Shown here one piece after another: positions 35,022-44,269 of a DNA stretch of 64,000 bases. Location of the stretch: contig NZ_CP036403.1 in the NCBI RefSeq assembly GCF_004322775.1, positions 3,286,001 through 3,350,000 on the forward strand, written 5' to 3'. This DNA comes from Ornithinimicrobium sufpigmenti (GTDB taxonomy: Bacteria > Actinomycetota > Actinomycetes > Actinomycetales > Dermatophilaceae). The notes beneath the pieces were generated by a model. The model was not told where the DNA came from. It searched no databases and was given only the letters and a program-made list of their open reading frames with translations. Each line of letters opens with the position of its first letter. Position 1 is the first letter of the stretch. A program made the position numbers and the translations under genes.

Positions 35022-36689
35022 TCAGGACAGCCCGACGATCGTGCCGTCGTCGAAGACGTCCATGCCGTTGGCCGCGGGCACCCTGGGCAGGCCGGGCATC
35101 CGCAGGATGTCGCCGGTCAGGGCCACGACGAAGCCCGCCCCGGCGTTGACGACGAGGTCGCGGACGGTGATCCGGAAACCTCGTGGCGCGCCGAGCAGGG
35201 TGGGGTCGTCAGAGAAGGAGTACTGGGTCTTGGCCATGCACACCGGCAAGTTGCCGTAGCCCTCCTGCTCGATCTGGGTCAGCTGGGCCACCGCCGGCCC
35301 GACGAAGTCGACGCCGTCGGCGCGGTAGACCTCGGTGGCGATCTTCTCGATCTTGGTCCGCAGGCTGTCGGCGCTGTCGTAGATCGGGGCGAAGGAGCTG
35401 TTCTGCTCGCACAGCTCGACCACCTTGCGGGCCAGGTCCTCGCCCCCCTCGCCGCCCTGGGCGAAGACCTCGGAGAGGGCGACGTCGGCGCCGAGCTGGG
35501 CGCAGCGCTCCCGGACCAGGTCCAGCTCGGCATCGGTGTCCGTGGGGAAACGGTTGAGCGCGACCACGGCGGGGACGCCGAACTTCTGCAGGTTCTCCAG
35601 GTGCTGCTCCAGGTTGACCAGCCCGGCTCCGAGCGCCTCGAGGTCCTCCTCGGCCAGCTGCTTCTTGTCCCGGCCGCCGTTGAGCTTCAGGGCACGGACG
35701 GTCGCGACGACCACGACGGCGTCCGGCGTGAGATTCCCTGCCGGGCAGACGATGTCGAAGAACTTCTCGGCGCCCAGGTCGGCGCCGAAGCCGGCCTCGG
35801 TGACCACGTAGTCGGCGAGCTTGAGGGCGGTCTGGGTGGCGACCACGGAGTTGTTGCCGTGTGCGATGTTGGCGAACGGGCCGCCGTGGATGATCGCGGG
35901 CGTGTTCTCCAGGGTCTGCACCAGGTTCGGCTTGATCGCGTCCTTCATCAGCAGCGCCATCGCGCCGGGGGCCTCGAGCTGGGCGGCGGTCACCGGCTGC
36001 TTGTCGTAGGTGTAGGCCACGATCATCCGGCCGAACCGCTCCTTGAGGTCCTCCAGCCCGGAAGCCAGGCAGAGCGCGGCCATGATCTCGCTGGCCACGG
36101 TGATCTCGAAGCCTGACTCCCGCACCACCCCGTCGCCGACCTTGCCCATGCCGATGACGATGTTGCGCAGGGCGCGGTCGTTCATGTCCAGGACGCGCTT
36201 CCAGACGATCCGCTTGGGGTTGATGCCCAGCGGGTTGCCCTGGTGGATCGAGTTGTCGAGCAGCGCGGAGAGCAGGTTGTGGGCCGAGGTGATGGCGTGG
36301 AAGTCGCCGGTGAAGTGCAGGTTGATGTCGTCCATCGGCACGACCTGGGCGTAGCCGCCACCGGCCGCGCCGCCCTTCATCCCGAAGCAGGGCCCCAGGG
36401 AGGGCTCGCGCAGGGTGGTCATCGCCTTCTTGCCGATGCGGTTGAGCGCCATGCTCAAACCGACATTGGTCGTGGTCTTGCCCTCCCCCGCGGCGGTCGG
36501 GTTGATCCCCGTGCACAGGATGAGCTTGCCGTCCGGCTGGTCCTTGCGCCGGGCGAGCACGTCCAGGTTGATCTTGGCCTTGTCGTGGCCGTACGGCTCG
36601 TAGTCGCTGACGTCCAGCCCCAGCCCCGCCGCGATCTCACCGATCGGCTTCAGTGTGGCTGCCTGCGCGATCTGGACATCGGTCTGCAT
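35022..36689 (-). CDS. fhs: Formate--tetrahydrofolate ligase
   Basis: 555-residue ATP-dependent ligase that makes 10-formyl-tetrahydrofolate from formate, feeding one-carbon metabolism. P-loop region [17 protein letters not shown], then [20 protein letters not shown] and [20 protein letters not shown] are hallmark segments; length is standard. ATG at 36689. Flanked by a 90-base gap to the MBL gene and a DUF3263 gene upstream on the same strand. No folD or purine genes are adjacent. Confidence 0.96.
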   Translation of the reverse strand: MQTDVQIAQAATLKPIGEIAAGLGLDVSDYEPYGHDKAKINLDVLARRKDQPDGKLILCTGINPTAAGEGKTTTNVGLSMALNRIGKKAMTTLREPSLGPCFGMKGGAAGGGYAQVVPMDDINLHFTGDFHAITSAHNLLSALLDNSIHQGNPLGINPKRIVWKRVLDMNDRALRNIVIGMGKVGDGVVRESGFEITVASEIMAALCLASGLEDLKERFGRMIVAYTYDKQPVTAAQLEAPGAMALLMKDAIKPNLVQTLENTPAIIHGGPFANIAHGNNSVVATQTALKLADYVVTEAGFGADLGAEKFFDIVCPAGNLTPDAVVVVATVRALKLNGGRDKKQLAEEDLEALGAGLVNLEQHLENLQKFGVPAVVALNRFPTDTDAELDLVRERCAQLGADVALSEVFAQGGEGGEDLARKVVELCEQNSSFAPIYDSADSLRTKIEKIATEVYRADGVDFVGPAVAQLTQIEQEGYGNLPVCMAKTQYSFSDDPTLLGAPRGFRITVRDLVVNAGAGFVVALTGDILRMPGLPRVPAANGMDVFDDGTIVGLS

Positions 36690-36778
36690 CGACCCGGTCT
36701 CCTCGCCGTCCACGGGCCCAGTGCGGCCCTCCCAGGCACAAACTACCCCGCGGACTGGGGCGGTATGACGTGAGTGGG

Positions 36779-37069
36779 TCAGACCTGCATGCCCAGCCGG
36801 CGCATCGAGCGGGTGCGCTGGCGGCGGGCACGCTCCCGGCGCAGCCGCTTGACCAGCAGCGGCTTGTGGGCCAGGGCGGCCTCGGTGTCGATGAGCTGGT
36901 TGAGGATCTGGTAGTACCGCGTCGTGGAGAGGTCGAAGAGGTCCTTGATGGACTCCTCCTTCGACCCCGGGTAGGTCCAGTGCCGGCCCTCGAACTCCAG
37001 GATCTGCCGGTCTCGCTCGGAGAGGCCGGAAGAAGGGTCGGCCTGCTCCACGCGGGTGACGGCGCCCAT
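36779..37069 (-). CDS. DUF3263 small protein
   Basis: 96-residue actinobacterial protein: [20 protein letters not shown] followed by [19 protein letters not shown], the DUF3263 signature, with a basic C-terminus. Looks like a small helix-turn-helix-type protein; a regulatory role is a guess. ATG at 37069 with AAAGGA seven bases upstream; an ATG seven codons earlier is less likely. Confidence 0.85.
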   Translation of the reverse strand: MGAVTRVEQADPSSGLSERDRQILEFEGRHWTYPGSKEESIKDLFDLSTTRYYQILNQLIDTEAALAHKPLLVKRLRRERARRQRTRSMRRLGMQV

Positions 37070-37159
37070 GCAGATGTCCTTTCGTCGCACGACTCGGCAG
37101 TGGTTTCCCCATCCTAGGCCACCGGACTTACACGCGTGTCATTCGACGCGCGGCCGATC

Positions 37160-37226
37160 CCGACCGGCGACACGCTCTGCTTCCGACCGGGGACACGCTG
37201 TGCCCCCGACCGGCGACACGCTCTGC
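37160..37226. repeat. Three-unit 23-bp tandem repeat upstream of ung
   Basis: Units start at 37160, 37183 and 37206; each holds a 21-base core (CCGACCGGCGACACGC then TCTGC), the middle one with two changes, separated by two bases. Together with a perfect palindrome ACACGCGTGT at 37130-37139 it fills most of the 185-base divergent region between the DUF3263 gene and ung. Could be a multi-site operator. Confidence 0.85.
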
Positions 37227-37254
37227 CGCCACAGCCGGCACGGCACGTCATACA

Positions 37255-37944
37255 GTGACCGGCGTGAAGCCCGCCACTCCCCTGCGTGACCTGGTGCACC
37301 CGAGCTGGGCGGAGGCGCTGGCCCCCGCCGAGCAGACCGTCGCCGCCCTGGGCGAGTTCCTGCGCTCCGAGATGGCGGCCGGGCGCAGCTATCTGCCTGC
37401 GGGGCAGCACGTCCTCCGGGTCTTCGAGCAGCCGCTGGACCAGGTGCGGGTCCTCATCGTCGGGCAGGACCCGTACCCGACACCGGGCCATGCCGTCGGC
37501 CTGAGCTTCTCGGTCGCGCCCGACGTCACGCCGATCCCCCGCAGCCTGGCCAACATCTACTCCGAGCTCGTCGACGACCTCGGCGTGGCGCGCCCCTCGA
37601 CCGGTGACCTCTCCCCGTGGGCGGAGCGCGGGGTCATGCTGCTCAACCGGGTGCTCACGGTGCGCCCCGGAGCCCCGGCCAGCCATCGCGGCAAGGGTTG
37701 GGAGGAGGTCACCGACCTGGCGATCGAGGCTCTCGTCGCCCGCGGCGGGCCACTGGTCGCGATCCTCTGGGGCCGCGACGCCCGCACCCTGGGGCCACGA
37801 CTCGGTGAGGTCCCTCGCGTCGAGTCCGCCCACCCTTCTCCGCTGTCCGCCCGTGGCGGCTTCTTCGGCAGCCGTCCGTTCAGCCGGACCAACGACCTGC
37901 TCGCCCGCCAGGGCGCCGACCCGATCGACTGGAGCCTGCCGTGA
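37255..37944 (+). CDS. ung: Uracil-DNA glycosylase
   Basis: 229-residue family 1 uracil-DNA glycosylase that starts base-excision repair of deaminated cytosine. Catalytic motif [17 protein letters not shown] and the DNA-intercalation motif [21 protein letters not shown] are both present. GTG at 37255 or a second GTG three codons later could be the start. Its stop overlaps the next gene by four bases (GTGA). Confidence 0.95.
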   Translation: MTGVKPATPLRDLVHPSWAEALAPAEQTVAALGEFLRSEMAAGRSYLPAGQHVLRVFEQPLDQVRVLIVGQDPYPTPGHAVGLSFSVAPDVTPIPRSLANIYSELVDDLGVARPSTGDLSPWAERGVMLLNRVLTVRPGAPASHRGKGWEEVTDLAIEALVARGGPLVAILWGRDARTLGPRLGEVPRVESAHPSPLSARGGFFGSRPFSRTNDLLARQGADPIDWSLP

Positions 37945-38906
37945 CCCGATCCTCCGAACCCGCCGACAAGCAGAGTCCGCTCCTGCTGGTCCACGGTGAC
38001 GCAGGCCCGACGGTGCACGGCCTGGCCGGCAGCGTCCGGCCGCAGCCGCGGGCCTGGAGCCGCTACGTCGCGATCGGCGACTCGTTCACCGAGGGGATGA
38101 GCGACCCCGACCCGGCCACCCCCGGGGCGTACATTGGCTGGGCCGACCGGCTCGCGGCGCTCCTGTCGTCGCACGCCCCCGACTTCGCCTACGCCAACCT
38201 GGCCGTGCGCGGCCGCAAGCTCGCCGACGTCGCCGGTCCCCAGCTCGAGGCGGCCCTCGACCTGGGGCCGGACCTGGTCAGCATCGTCGGGGGCGGCAAC
38301 GACATACTGCGTCCCCGCGCCGATATCGACGCGCTCGCCGTCCAGCTCGACCACGCCGTCGCACGGATCCGCGCCACCGGGGCGGACGTGCTCATGGCCA
38401 CCCCCACCGACCCGATCGGCGCGCCGATCATCGGCCGCACCCGCGGCCGCGTGGGCACCTACATCTCCCACATCTGGTCCATCGCCCAGCGGCACGGCTG
38501 CTACGTGCTCAACCAGTGGGCCTGCGACTTCCTCAAGGACTGGCGCATGTGGTCCGAGGACCGCATCCACATGACGCCGGAGGGGCACCGCCGGGTCGCG
38601 CTCACGGCATACCTCGCGCTGGGGCACACGGCCGAGGAGGCGGACTGGCGCGCCCCGCTCCCGCCGCAGGCCCCGGCCCGGACGATCGAGACACTGCGGG
38701 GCCACGCCCAGTGGGCCCGGGTGTATGCCGGGCCGTGGGTCCAGCGGCGGCTGCAGGGCCGGTCCTCGGGCGACCTGATCAGCCCCAAGCGGCCTGTGTG
38801 GGAGCCCGTGGGCGGCGAGATGAGCGCGGGTCAGCCGCCGGACGACAGCTCTGCGGGTGACGGTCCTGCGGGTGACGGTGGGACCGACAGGGGGACGCTG
38901 CGATGA
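37941..38906 (+). CDS. SGNH/GDSL-family hydrolase
   Basis: 321-residue esterase-like protein. Block [11 protein letters not shown] (nucleophile Ser), block III GGGND and block [11 protein letters not shown] (catalytic Asp/His) define the SGNH fold; the expected Gly block lies in [12 protein letters not shown] 40-residue leader has no clear signal peptide, so it is probably cytosolic. The C-terminus (after residue 290) is a polar Gly/Asp/Ser tail with no fold visible. GTG start coupled to ung; its stop overlaps the ATG of the aldolase gene. Confidence 0.86.
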   Translation: MTRSSEPADKQSPLLLVHGDAGPTVHGLAGSVRPQPRAWSRYVAIGDSFTEGMSDPDPATPGAYIGWADRLAALLSSHAPDFAYANLAVRGRKLADVAGPQLEAALDLGPDLVSIVGGGNDILRPRADIDALAVQLDHAVARIRATGADVLMATPTDPIGAPIIGRTRGRVGTYISHIWSIAQRHGCYVLNQWACDFLKDWRMWSEDRIHMTPEGHRRVALTAYLALGHTAEEADWRAPLPPQAPARTIETLRGHAQWARVYAGPWVQRRLQGRSSGDLISPKRPVWEPVGGEMSAGQPPDDSSAGDGPAGDGGTDRGTLR

Positions 38907-39595
38907 CTGACCTGACCTCCCCGATGGGCCTGTGGTTGGGGCTGCTCGGGCCGGACTCGCTGGAGGCGCTCCCCACCGAAGGCCTGGGCTGGCTGGGTGT
39001 CGACCTGCAGCACGGGAGGTATGACGTCGCGGACCTCACGGGGCTGCTGCGGGTGGCCAGGGTGCCGGTCCTGGCGCGGGCGGCCTCGCAGGCGGCGGAC
39101 CACCTGGCGCGTGTGCTGGACACCGGGGTGGACGGGGTGATCGTGCCGGGGGTCGAGTCGACCGCGCAGGCTGCGGCCCTCGTGCAGGCGGTCCGCTTCC
39201 CGCCCGAAGGCGTGCGCAGCACCGGGGTGACCCGCTCGGTGCTGACCGGAGGCCCGGCGCGGCCGCTCCTGCTGCCGATGGTGGAGACCCGCGGGGCGCT
39301 GGACGACGTGGAGGCCATCGCCTCCCTGCCGGGGGTCGACGGGGTGTTCGTCGGCCCGTACGACCTGTCCCTGTCGCTGGCACGGCCCTCCGTGGTGGAC
39401 GACGAGGTCGTCGGTGCGATCGGCCGGGTGCACCGCGCTGCCCGGGAGGCCGGGGTGCTGTGCGGGGCCTTCTCAGGAAACCGGGACCTGGATCCTCTCC
39501 TACCTGCCGACCTGGACCTGGTAGCCGTCGACACCGACGTCTCGGTGGTCCGGGAGGGTGCGCGGGCCGTCCTTGAGCGCCGCGTCCGACGTTAA
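38903..39595 (+). CDS. HpcH/HpaI-family aldolase
   Basis: 230-residue class II pyruvate aldolase-like TIM-barrel protein. Seen: GVDLQHGRYD (conserved Gln-His region), VPGVEST, PMVETRGALDDVEAIASLPG (metal-binding Glu) and VFVGPYDLSLSL (metal Asp and substrate loop). It would cleave or form 2-keto-3-deoxy acids; a citrate lyase beta-like role is possible. It is shorter than usual (about 250). Third gene of the coupled ung run; no terminator is evident before the molybdate operon. Confidence 0.85.
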   Translation: MTDLTSPMGLWLGLLGPDSLEALPTEGLGWLGVDLQHGRYDVADLTGLLRVARVPVLARAASQAADHLARVLDTGVDGVIVPGVESTAQAAALVQAVRFPPEGVRSTGVTRSVLTGGPARPLLLPMVETRGALDDVEAIASLPGVDGVFVGPYDLSLSLARPSVVDDEVVGAIGRVHRAAREAGVLCGAFSGNRDLDPLLPADLDLVAVDTDVSVVREGARAVLERRVRR

Positions 39596-39651
39596 GTGCG
39601 TAGGCACCCGCTGCATGGGTGAGCGGACCCGTCGACTGCCGACGCCACTGT

Positions 39652-39693
39652 CGCAGATGCGGCAGATAGACTGCATTCATGACGCAGATGCGG
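39652..39693 (+). promoter_or_regulatory. Putative molybdate-operon promoter with 11-bp direct repeats
   Basis: CGCAGATGCGG occurs at 39652-39662 and again at 39683-39693, inside the first codons of the regulator gene. TAGACT (39667-39672) matches a -10 box seven bases before the ATG, which suggests a leaderless or near-leaderless message. The repeats could be binding sites for the regulator itself. Confidence 0.4.
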
Positions 39694-40074
39694 GTGAGCG
39701 AGGCTGCTGAGCTCCTCGGGGTGTCCTCCGACACCGTGCGGCGGGCGATCGAGGCCGGTCGGCTGCCCGCTGCCAAGGACGCTGCAGGACGCACCGTGGT
39801 CGAGGGCAGGGACGTCGCCGCCCTCGCCCAGGACCAGGCGCACCCGGCCGAGGTCGGGACGGTCGGGTCCAGCTCGGCCCGCAACCGCATGCGCGGCATC
39901 GTCACCCGAGTCAAGAGCGACGCGGTGATGTCGCAGGTCGACATCCAGGCCGGGCCGTTCCGGCTGGTGTCCCTCCTGTCCACCGAGGCCGTCGAGGAGA
40001 TGGGGCTGGAGCCGGGCAGCGTGGTGATCGCCTCGGTCAAGGCCACGCATGTGACCGTCGGCACCCCGTCATGA
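39679..40074 (+). CDS. HTH-TOBE molybdate-responsive regulator
   Basis: 131-residue two-domain protein: a MerR/excisionase-like helix-turn-helix (residues about 4-50, MRVSEAAELLGVSSDTVRRAIEA) and a single Mop/TOBE molybdate-binding domain (about 68-129, RNRMRGIVTRVKSDAVMSQV, GSVVIASVKATHV). This layout suits a small ModE substitute that senses molybdate. It is the first gene of the mod operon and overlaps modA by four bases (ATGA), so it is made together with the importer. Confidence 0.87.
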   Translation: MTQMRVSEAAELLGVSSDTVRRAIEAGRLPAAKDAAGRTVVEGRDVAALAQDQAHPAEVGTVGSSSARNRMRGIVTRVKSDAVMSQVDIQAGPFRLVSLLSTEAVEEMGLEPGSVVIASVKATHVTVGTPS

Positions 40075-40886
40075 GCCCCATCCCCCGACAGGACACCCGG
40101 AAACCCCCGACAGGGCACGGGGAAGGGCCCCACCGAGCACGTCATACTCTCCGGGTCGTCGCGCTGGGCGCCCTGCTGGGCCTGTGCGGCTGCTCCGCCG
40201 AGGGCCCCGCGGACTCCCCCGGGCCGCAGACGCTCACCGTGCTCGCGGCCGCGTCGCTGACCGACGCCTTTCGGCTCGTCGCCGACGACTTCGAGGCCGA
40301 CCACCCCGGGGTGAGCGTCGAGCAGAGCTTCGCGGCCAGCTCCACCATTGTCCAGCAGGTCAACGAAGGCGCACCGGCCGATGTCATCGCGCTGGCCGGG
40401 ATGAGCTCTCTGGAGCCTCTCGCCGAGGAGCACCGGGTCGGCGAGGTGCACGAGTTCACCAGCAACAGCCTCCAGCTGGCGGTGCCACCGGACAACCCGG
40501 CCGGGATCAACGGCGTCGACGACCTCACCGACGACGGCATCCGGCTCGTCGTCTGCGCCGAGCAGGTCCCGTGCGGCGCGGCCACCGCGACCCTGTTCGA
40601 GACCCTCGGCATCGACCCGGCCGTCGCCTCCCTCGAGCACGACGTGCGGGCGACGCTGACCAAGGTCGAGCTCGGCGAGGCCGACGTGGGGATCGTCTAC
40701 CGCACCGACGTCGCCACGGCCGGCGACCGCGTGCTGGGTGTGGAGATCCCCGACGACGTCAACGCCGTCAACAGCTACCCCATCCTCGCCGTCTCCGACG
40801 CTCCCCTGGCCCAGGCGTTCGTCGGGGAGGTGCTGTCCGAGCGAGGCCAGCAGCACCTGACCGACGCGGGGTTCGTCGCACCGTGA
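40071..40886 (+). CDS. modA: Molybdate ABC transporter substrate-binding lipoprotein
   Basis: 271-residue binding protein. A long basic leader precedes the hydrophobic core ALGALLGLCGC with lipid Cys41. The mature part starts TLTVLAAASLTDAF and continues VSVEQSFAASSTIVQQV and GEADVGIVYRTDV, the ModA pattern for oxyanion capture. ATG overlaps the regulator stop; its own stop overlaps the modB GTG. Confidence 0.92.
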   Translation: MSPIPRQDTRKPPTGHGEGPHRARHTLRVVALGALLGLCGCSAEGPADSPGPQTLTVLAAASLTDAFRLVADDFEADHPGVSVEQSFAASSTIVQQVNEGAPADVIALAGMSSLEPLAEEHRVGEVHEFTSNSLQLAVPPDNPAGINGVDDLTDDGIRLVVCAEQVPCGAATATLFETLGIDPAVASLEHDVRATLTKVELGEADVGIVYRTDVATAGDRVLGVEIPDDVNAVNSYPILAVSDAPLAQAFVGEVLSERGQQHLTDAGFVAP

Positions 40887-41752
40887 GCAGCCTGCGCACC
40901 CGGGGGGCGACCCGGACCCGCCGCGCGCCCCGAGCCCGCCGCGCGCCCCGAGCCCGCCGCGCGCCCCGGGCCTGCGGCGCGACCCGGGCCCGCCTGCCGC
41001 TCCTGGTGCCGGCTTGGCTGGGTGTGGCCTTCATCGTGCTGCCGCTCCTCGCCCTGTTCATCCGGGCCGACTGGGCCAACATCACCACCCATCTCGCGGC
41101 ACCGGTCGTCGGCCAGGCGCTGCGGCTGTCGGCCATCACCACGGTCATCACCATGGTGGTGGTCTGGGTCGTCGGCACCCCGCTGGCCTGGCTCCTCGCC
41201 CGCTCCGACCACCCCCTCACCGCCTGGGGACGGGCGCTGATCACGGTCCCGCTCGTCCTGCCCCCCGTGGTCGGCGGCGTGGCGTTGCTCATGACCTGGG
41301 GACGCCGCGGGGTGCTGGGCGGCTGGCTCGACGAGACCTTCGGGATCACCCTGCCGTTCACCACCGCCGCGGTGATCATGGCCGAGATCTTTGTCGCGAT
41401 GCCGTTCTACGTCATCTCCGTCGAGGGCTCCATGCGCAGCCTGGACCGCCGCTACGACGAGATCGCCGCCACCCTCGGCGCCGGACCCGTCCGCACCTTC
41501 TCCACCGTCGCTCTCCCGATGGTGCTGCCCGGCATCGCCGCCGGGTCAGCGCTGGCCTGGGCACGGGCCCTCGGCGAGTTCGGGGCGACGATCACCTTCG
41601 CCGGCAACTTCCCGGGCCGGACCCAGACCGCCCCGCTCGGGGTCTACTCCGCCCTGGAGAGCGACCCGCAGGCGGCGATCGCGCTGTCGCTGGTGATGCT
41701 GCTCGTCAGCGTCCTGGTGCTGAGCCTGCTCCGCAGCAGGTGGTTGCGATGA
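40883..41752 (+). CDS. modB: Molybdate ABC transporter permease
   Basis: 289-residue permease with about six spans and the EAA loop RRYDEIAATLGAGPVRTFSTV, followed by ARALGEFGATITFAGN, a ModB signature. The GTG at 40883 overlaps the modA stop. Residues about 9-32 form a strongly basic run built from an 18-bp tandem repeat (RRAPRA three times, 40923-40976), unusual for this family; a later start is possible but no good candidate is seen. Confidence 0.9.
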   Translation: MSSLRTRGATRTRRAPRARRAPRARRAPRACGATRARLPLLVPAWLGVAFIVLPLLALFIRADWANITTHLAAPVVGQALRLSAITTVITMVVVWVVGTPLAWLLARSDHPLTAWGRALITVPLVLPPVVGGVALLMTWGRRGVLGGWLDETFGITLPFTTAAVIMAEIFVAMPFYVISVEGSMRSLDRRYDEIAATLGAGPVRTFSTVALPMVLPGIAAGSALAWARALGEFGATITFAGNFPGRTQTAPLGVYSALESDPQAAIALSLVMLLVSVLVLSLLRSRWLR

Positions 41753-42948
41753 GCCGGCTGGAGGCCCAGCTCGCCGTCGACCTGGGCGACTTCCACCTCG
41801 ACCTCGACCTGCGCTGTGACCGGGGCGTCACCGCGGTGCTCGGCCCCAACGGGTCGGGCAAGACGACCGCGCTCAAGGCGGTGGCGGGGCTGCATACCCT
41901 CACCTCCGGGCAGGTGCGGGTGGACGGCCAGACCTGGGCCGACCACGGCGCCCGCCTGCACCTGCCGCCCGAGGCCCGCAGCGTCGGGATGCTGCTCGCC
42001 GACCCCCTGCTCTTCCCGCACCTGAGCCTGCTGGACAACGTCGCCTACGGCCCCCGGTCACGCGGTATGCCGCGCCGCGCCGCCCGCGAGCGCGCCGCCG
42101 CCGAGCTGGGCCGGGTCGGCCTGGCCGAGCTCGCCGACCGCCGGCCCGCGCAGGTCTCCCAGGGCCAGGCGCAGCGCGCGGCGCTGGCCCGGGCGCTGGC
42201 CACCGACCCCGCCGTGCTGCTGCTGGACGAGCCGCTGTCGGCGCTCGACCCGCAGACCCGGTCCGCGACCCGCGCCGAGCTGTCGCACCGGCTGCGGGAG
42301 TTCGACGGGGTGACGGTGCTGGTCACCCACGACGCGCTGGACGCGCTCACCCTCGGCGACCGGCTGGTCTTCGTCGAGGAGGGACGGGAGGTGCAGTCCG
42401 GGACGCCGGCGGAGGTCATCTCCCGGCCACGTTCGCCCTACGTCGCCGGGGTGGTCGGGCTCAACCTGCTGCGCGGGACCCTGGTGCACGAGACCCCGGT
42501 GCACGAGACCCTGGTGCACGAGACCTTGGTGCACGAACGGTGCGACACATCCGTCGCTGCGACCACGGATGTGTCACACCGTTCCGGCACAGGGCTCGCG
42601 AGCGAGGGTCAGGCACCGGCCAACATCATCGACCTCGGCGACGGCGCGCACCTGGTGCTCGCCGAGGTGCCCGAGGACGTGCGCCACGGTGAGGCGGTCT
42701 GGGCCACCGTCGCCCCCGAGGCGGTCGCCCTGTTCACCCGGCGTCCGCAGACCTCGGCGCGCAATGTCTGGCCGCTCACGGTCGCCGCGGTCACGGTGAC
42801 CGGCCCGCGGGCCCGGATCCACCTCACCGGAGCCGTCCACCTCGTCGCGGAGGTGACGCTGGGCGCGGTGGCCGAGCTGGAGCTCATCGCCGGCCGGGAG
42901 GTGTGGGCGAGCGTGAAGGCCACGGAGGTGACCGCATACCCGGCCTGA
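41749..42948 (+). CDS. modC: Molybdate ABC transporter ATP-binding protein
   Basis: 399-residue ATPase with C-terminal Mop/TOBE domains. Walker A GPNGSGKTT, signature-like VSQGQAQR, Walker B VLLLDEPLSALDP and the switch His in LVTHDALDAL are present. The Q-loop Gln is replaced by Ala84 (LLADPLLFPHL). Between the ATPase part and the TOBE region (residues about 245-290) lie four five-residue LVHET-type repeats and a sequence encoded by a 50-base palindrome. ATG overlaps modB by four bases. Last gene of the operon. Confidence 0.9.
   Translation: MSRLEAQLAVDLGDFHLDLDLRCDRGVTAVLGPNGSGKTTALKAVAGLHTLTSGQVRVDGQTWADHGARLHLPPEARSVGMLLADPLLFPHLSLLDNVAYGPRSRGMPRRAARERAAAELGRVGLAELADRRPAQVSQGQAQRAALARALATDPAVLLLDEPLSALDPQTRSATRAELSHRLREFDGVTVLVTHDALDALTLGDRLVFVEEGREVQSGTPAEVISRPRSPYVAGVVGLNLLRGTLVHETPVHETLVHETLVHERCDTSVAATTDVSHRSGTGLASEGQAPANIIDLGDGAHLVLAEVPEDVRHGEAVWATVAPEAVALFTRRPQTSARNVWPLTVAAVTVTGPRARIHLTGAVHLVAEVTLGAVAELELIAGREVWASVKATEVTAYPA
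42481..42540 (+). repeat. 15-bp tandem repeat within modC
   Basis: Four units of CTGGTGCACGAGACC with minor changes encode LVHET, PVHET, LVHET and LVHER. In frame; sits directly before the palindrome at 42535. Confidence 0.9.
42535..42584. repeat. In-frame 20-bp inverted repeat (palindromic element) within modC
   Basis: Arms 42535-42554 and 42565-42584 are complementary with one mismatch around a 10-base loop. The left arm starts GAACGGTGCGACAC. It adds about 17 codons without breaking the frame and lies in a domain linker. Looks like an inserted REP- or MITE-like palindrome, or a coding hairpin. Confidence 0.8.
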
Positions 42949-43006
42949 GGTGCTGTGCACCTGCGCGGTTATCGGCTGACGCCACGTCCACGTCTACCCT
43001 GCCGCC

Positions 43007-44176
43007 ATGGCCCTGACCGTGTCGCCCCAGCGCGTCCTCCCGACCGAGGAGGCCCGTGACCTGCTCGCGCTCGTCCGGGAGATCGCCGACGAGCAGCTGC
43101 TGCCCCAGGTGGACCAGGCGGAGGCCGAGCACCGCTTCCCGCGGGAGGTCTTCACCATGCTCGGCCAGACCGGGCTGCTCTCGCTGGCCTACCCCGAGGA
43201 GTTCGGTGGCGGCGCGCAGCCCTACGAGGTGTACCTGCAGGTCGTCGAGGAGATCGCCCGGGCCTGGATGTCGGTCGCGGTCGGTGTCTCCGTGCACTCG
43301 CTGACCGCCTTCCCGATGGCCACCTTCGGCAGCCCCGAGCAGCAGCAGCGCTGGCTGCCCGGCATGCTCGGCGGCGAGCAGCTCGGCGCCTACTGCCTCT
43401 CCGAGCCGCAGGCCGGCTCCGACGTGGCCGCGATCCGGACCCGCGCGGTCCGCGACGGTGAGGACTACGTCCTGACCGGCGGCAAGGCGTGGATCAGCCA
43501 TGCCGGGCACGCCGACTTCTACACCACCTTCGTGCGCACCTCCGACGACGGCGGGCGGGGCCTGTCCTGCTTCCACATCCCTGCGGGCACGCCCGGCCTG
43601 AGCTTCGCCGAGCCCGAGCGCAAGATGGGCCTGCACAGCGACACAGTCGGCGAGGTGCTCCTGGAGGGGGTGCGGCTGCCGGCCGACCACCTCATCGGCC
43701 AGGAGGGGCAGGGTATGCCGATCGCCCTCGCCGCGCTCGACTCCGGCCGGCTCGGCATCGCCGCGGCCGCGACGGGGCTGGCTCAGCGGGCACTGGAGGT
43801 CGCGTCGACGTACGCCACCGAGCGGGAGCAGTTCGGCCGCCCGATCGCCGACAACCAGGGGCTGGCCTTCCTCATCGCCGACATGGCTGCGGCGGTGGGG
43901 TCGGCGCGCGCGACGTACCTGCACGCCGCTCGGCTCAAGGACGCCGGCCAGCCGCACACGCAGGAGGCCTCGATCGCCAAGCTGGTCTGCACCGACGCCG
44001 CGATGAAGGTCACGACCGACGCCGTCCAGGTCCTCGGCGGCTACGGCTACACCACCGACTTCCCGGTCGAGCGGATGATGCGCGAGGCCAAGGTGACCCA
44101 GATCTTCGAGGGCACCAACCAGATCCAGCGGCTGGTCATCAGCCGTCAGCAGCTGGCCAGGGTCGCCGGACGCTGA
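43007..44176 (+). CDS. Acyl-CoA dehydrogenase
   Basis: 389-residue flavoprotein of the acyl-CoA dehydrogenase family, which introduces the alpha-beta double bond of an acyl-CoA and passes electrons to ETF. Seen: CLSEPQAGSDVAAIRT (FAD/substrate), GGKAWISHAGHADFY, REQFGRPIADNQG and VLGGYGYTTDFPVERMMREA, with the catalytic-base segment IFEGTNQIQR. The chain-length preference cannot be read. ATG follows a 58-base gap after modC; the HSD10-like gene lies 93 bases downstream and may be its pathway partner. Confidence 0.93.
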   Translation: MALTVSPQRVLPTEEARDLLALVREIADEQLLPQVDQAEAEHRFPREVFTMLGQTGLLSLAYPEEFGGGAQPYEVYLQVVEEIARAWMSVAVGVSVHSLTAFPMATFGSPEQQQRWLPGMLGGEQLGAYCLSEPQAGSDVAAIRTRAVRDGEDYVLTGGKAWISHAGHADFYTTFVRTSDDGGRGLSCFHIPAGTPGLSFAEPERKMGLHSDTVGEVLLEGVRLPADHLIGQEGQGMPIALAALDSGRLGIAAAATGLAQRALEVASTYATEREQFGRPIADNQGLAFLIADMAAAVGSARATYLHAARLKDAGQPHTQEASIAKLVCTDAAMKVTTDAVQVLGGYGYTTDFPVERMMREAKVTQIFEGTNQIQRLVISRQQLARVAGR

Positions 44177-44269
44177 GCCGCCGGTCTGCTGTACTCGTGT
44201 CACCGCACCCGCACGCGTTGGCCCACCCCTAGCGCGCACGCAGACGCACCGCACTCGCACGGAGGAAGC

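Noticed and set aside
37160..37226. Short CRISPR-like array
   Set aside because: The units abut with only two-base spacers and there are no cas genes; it is a tandem repeat.
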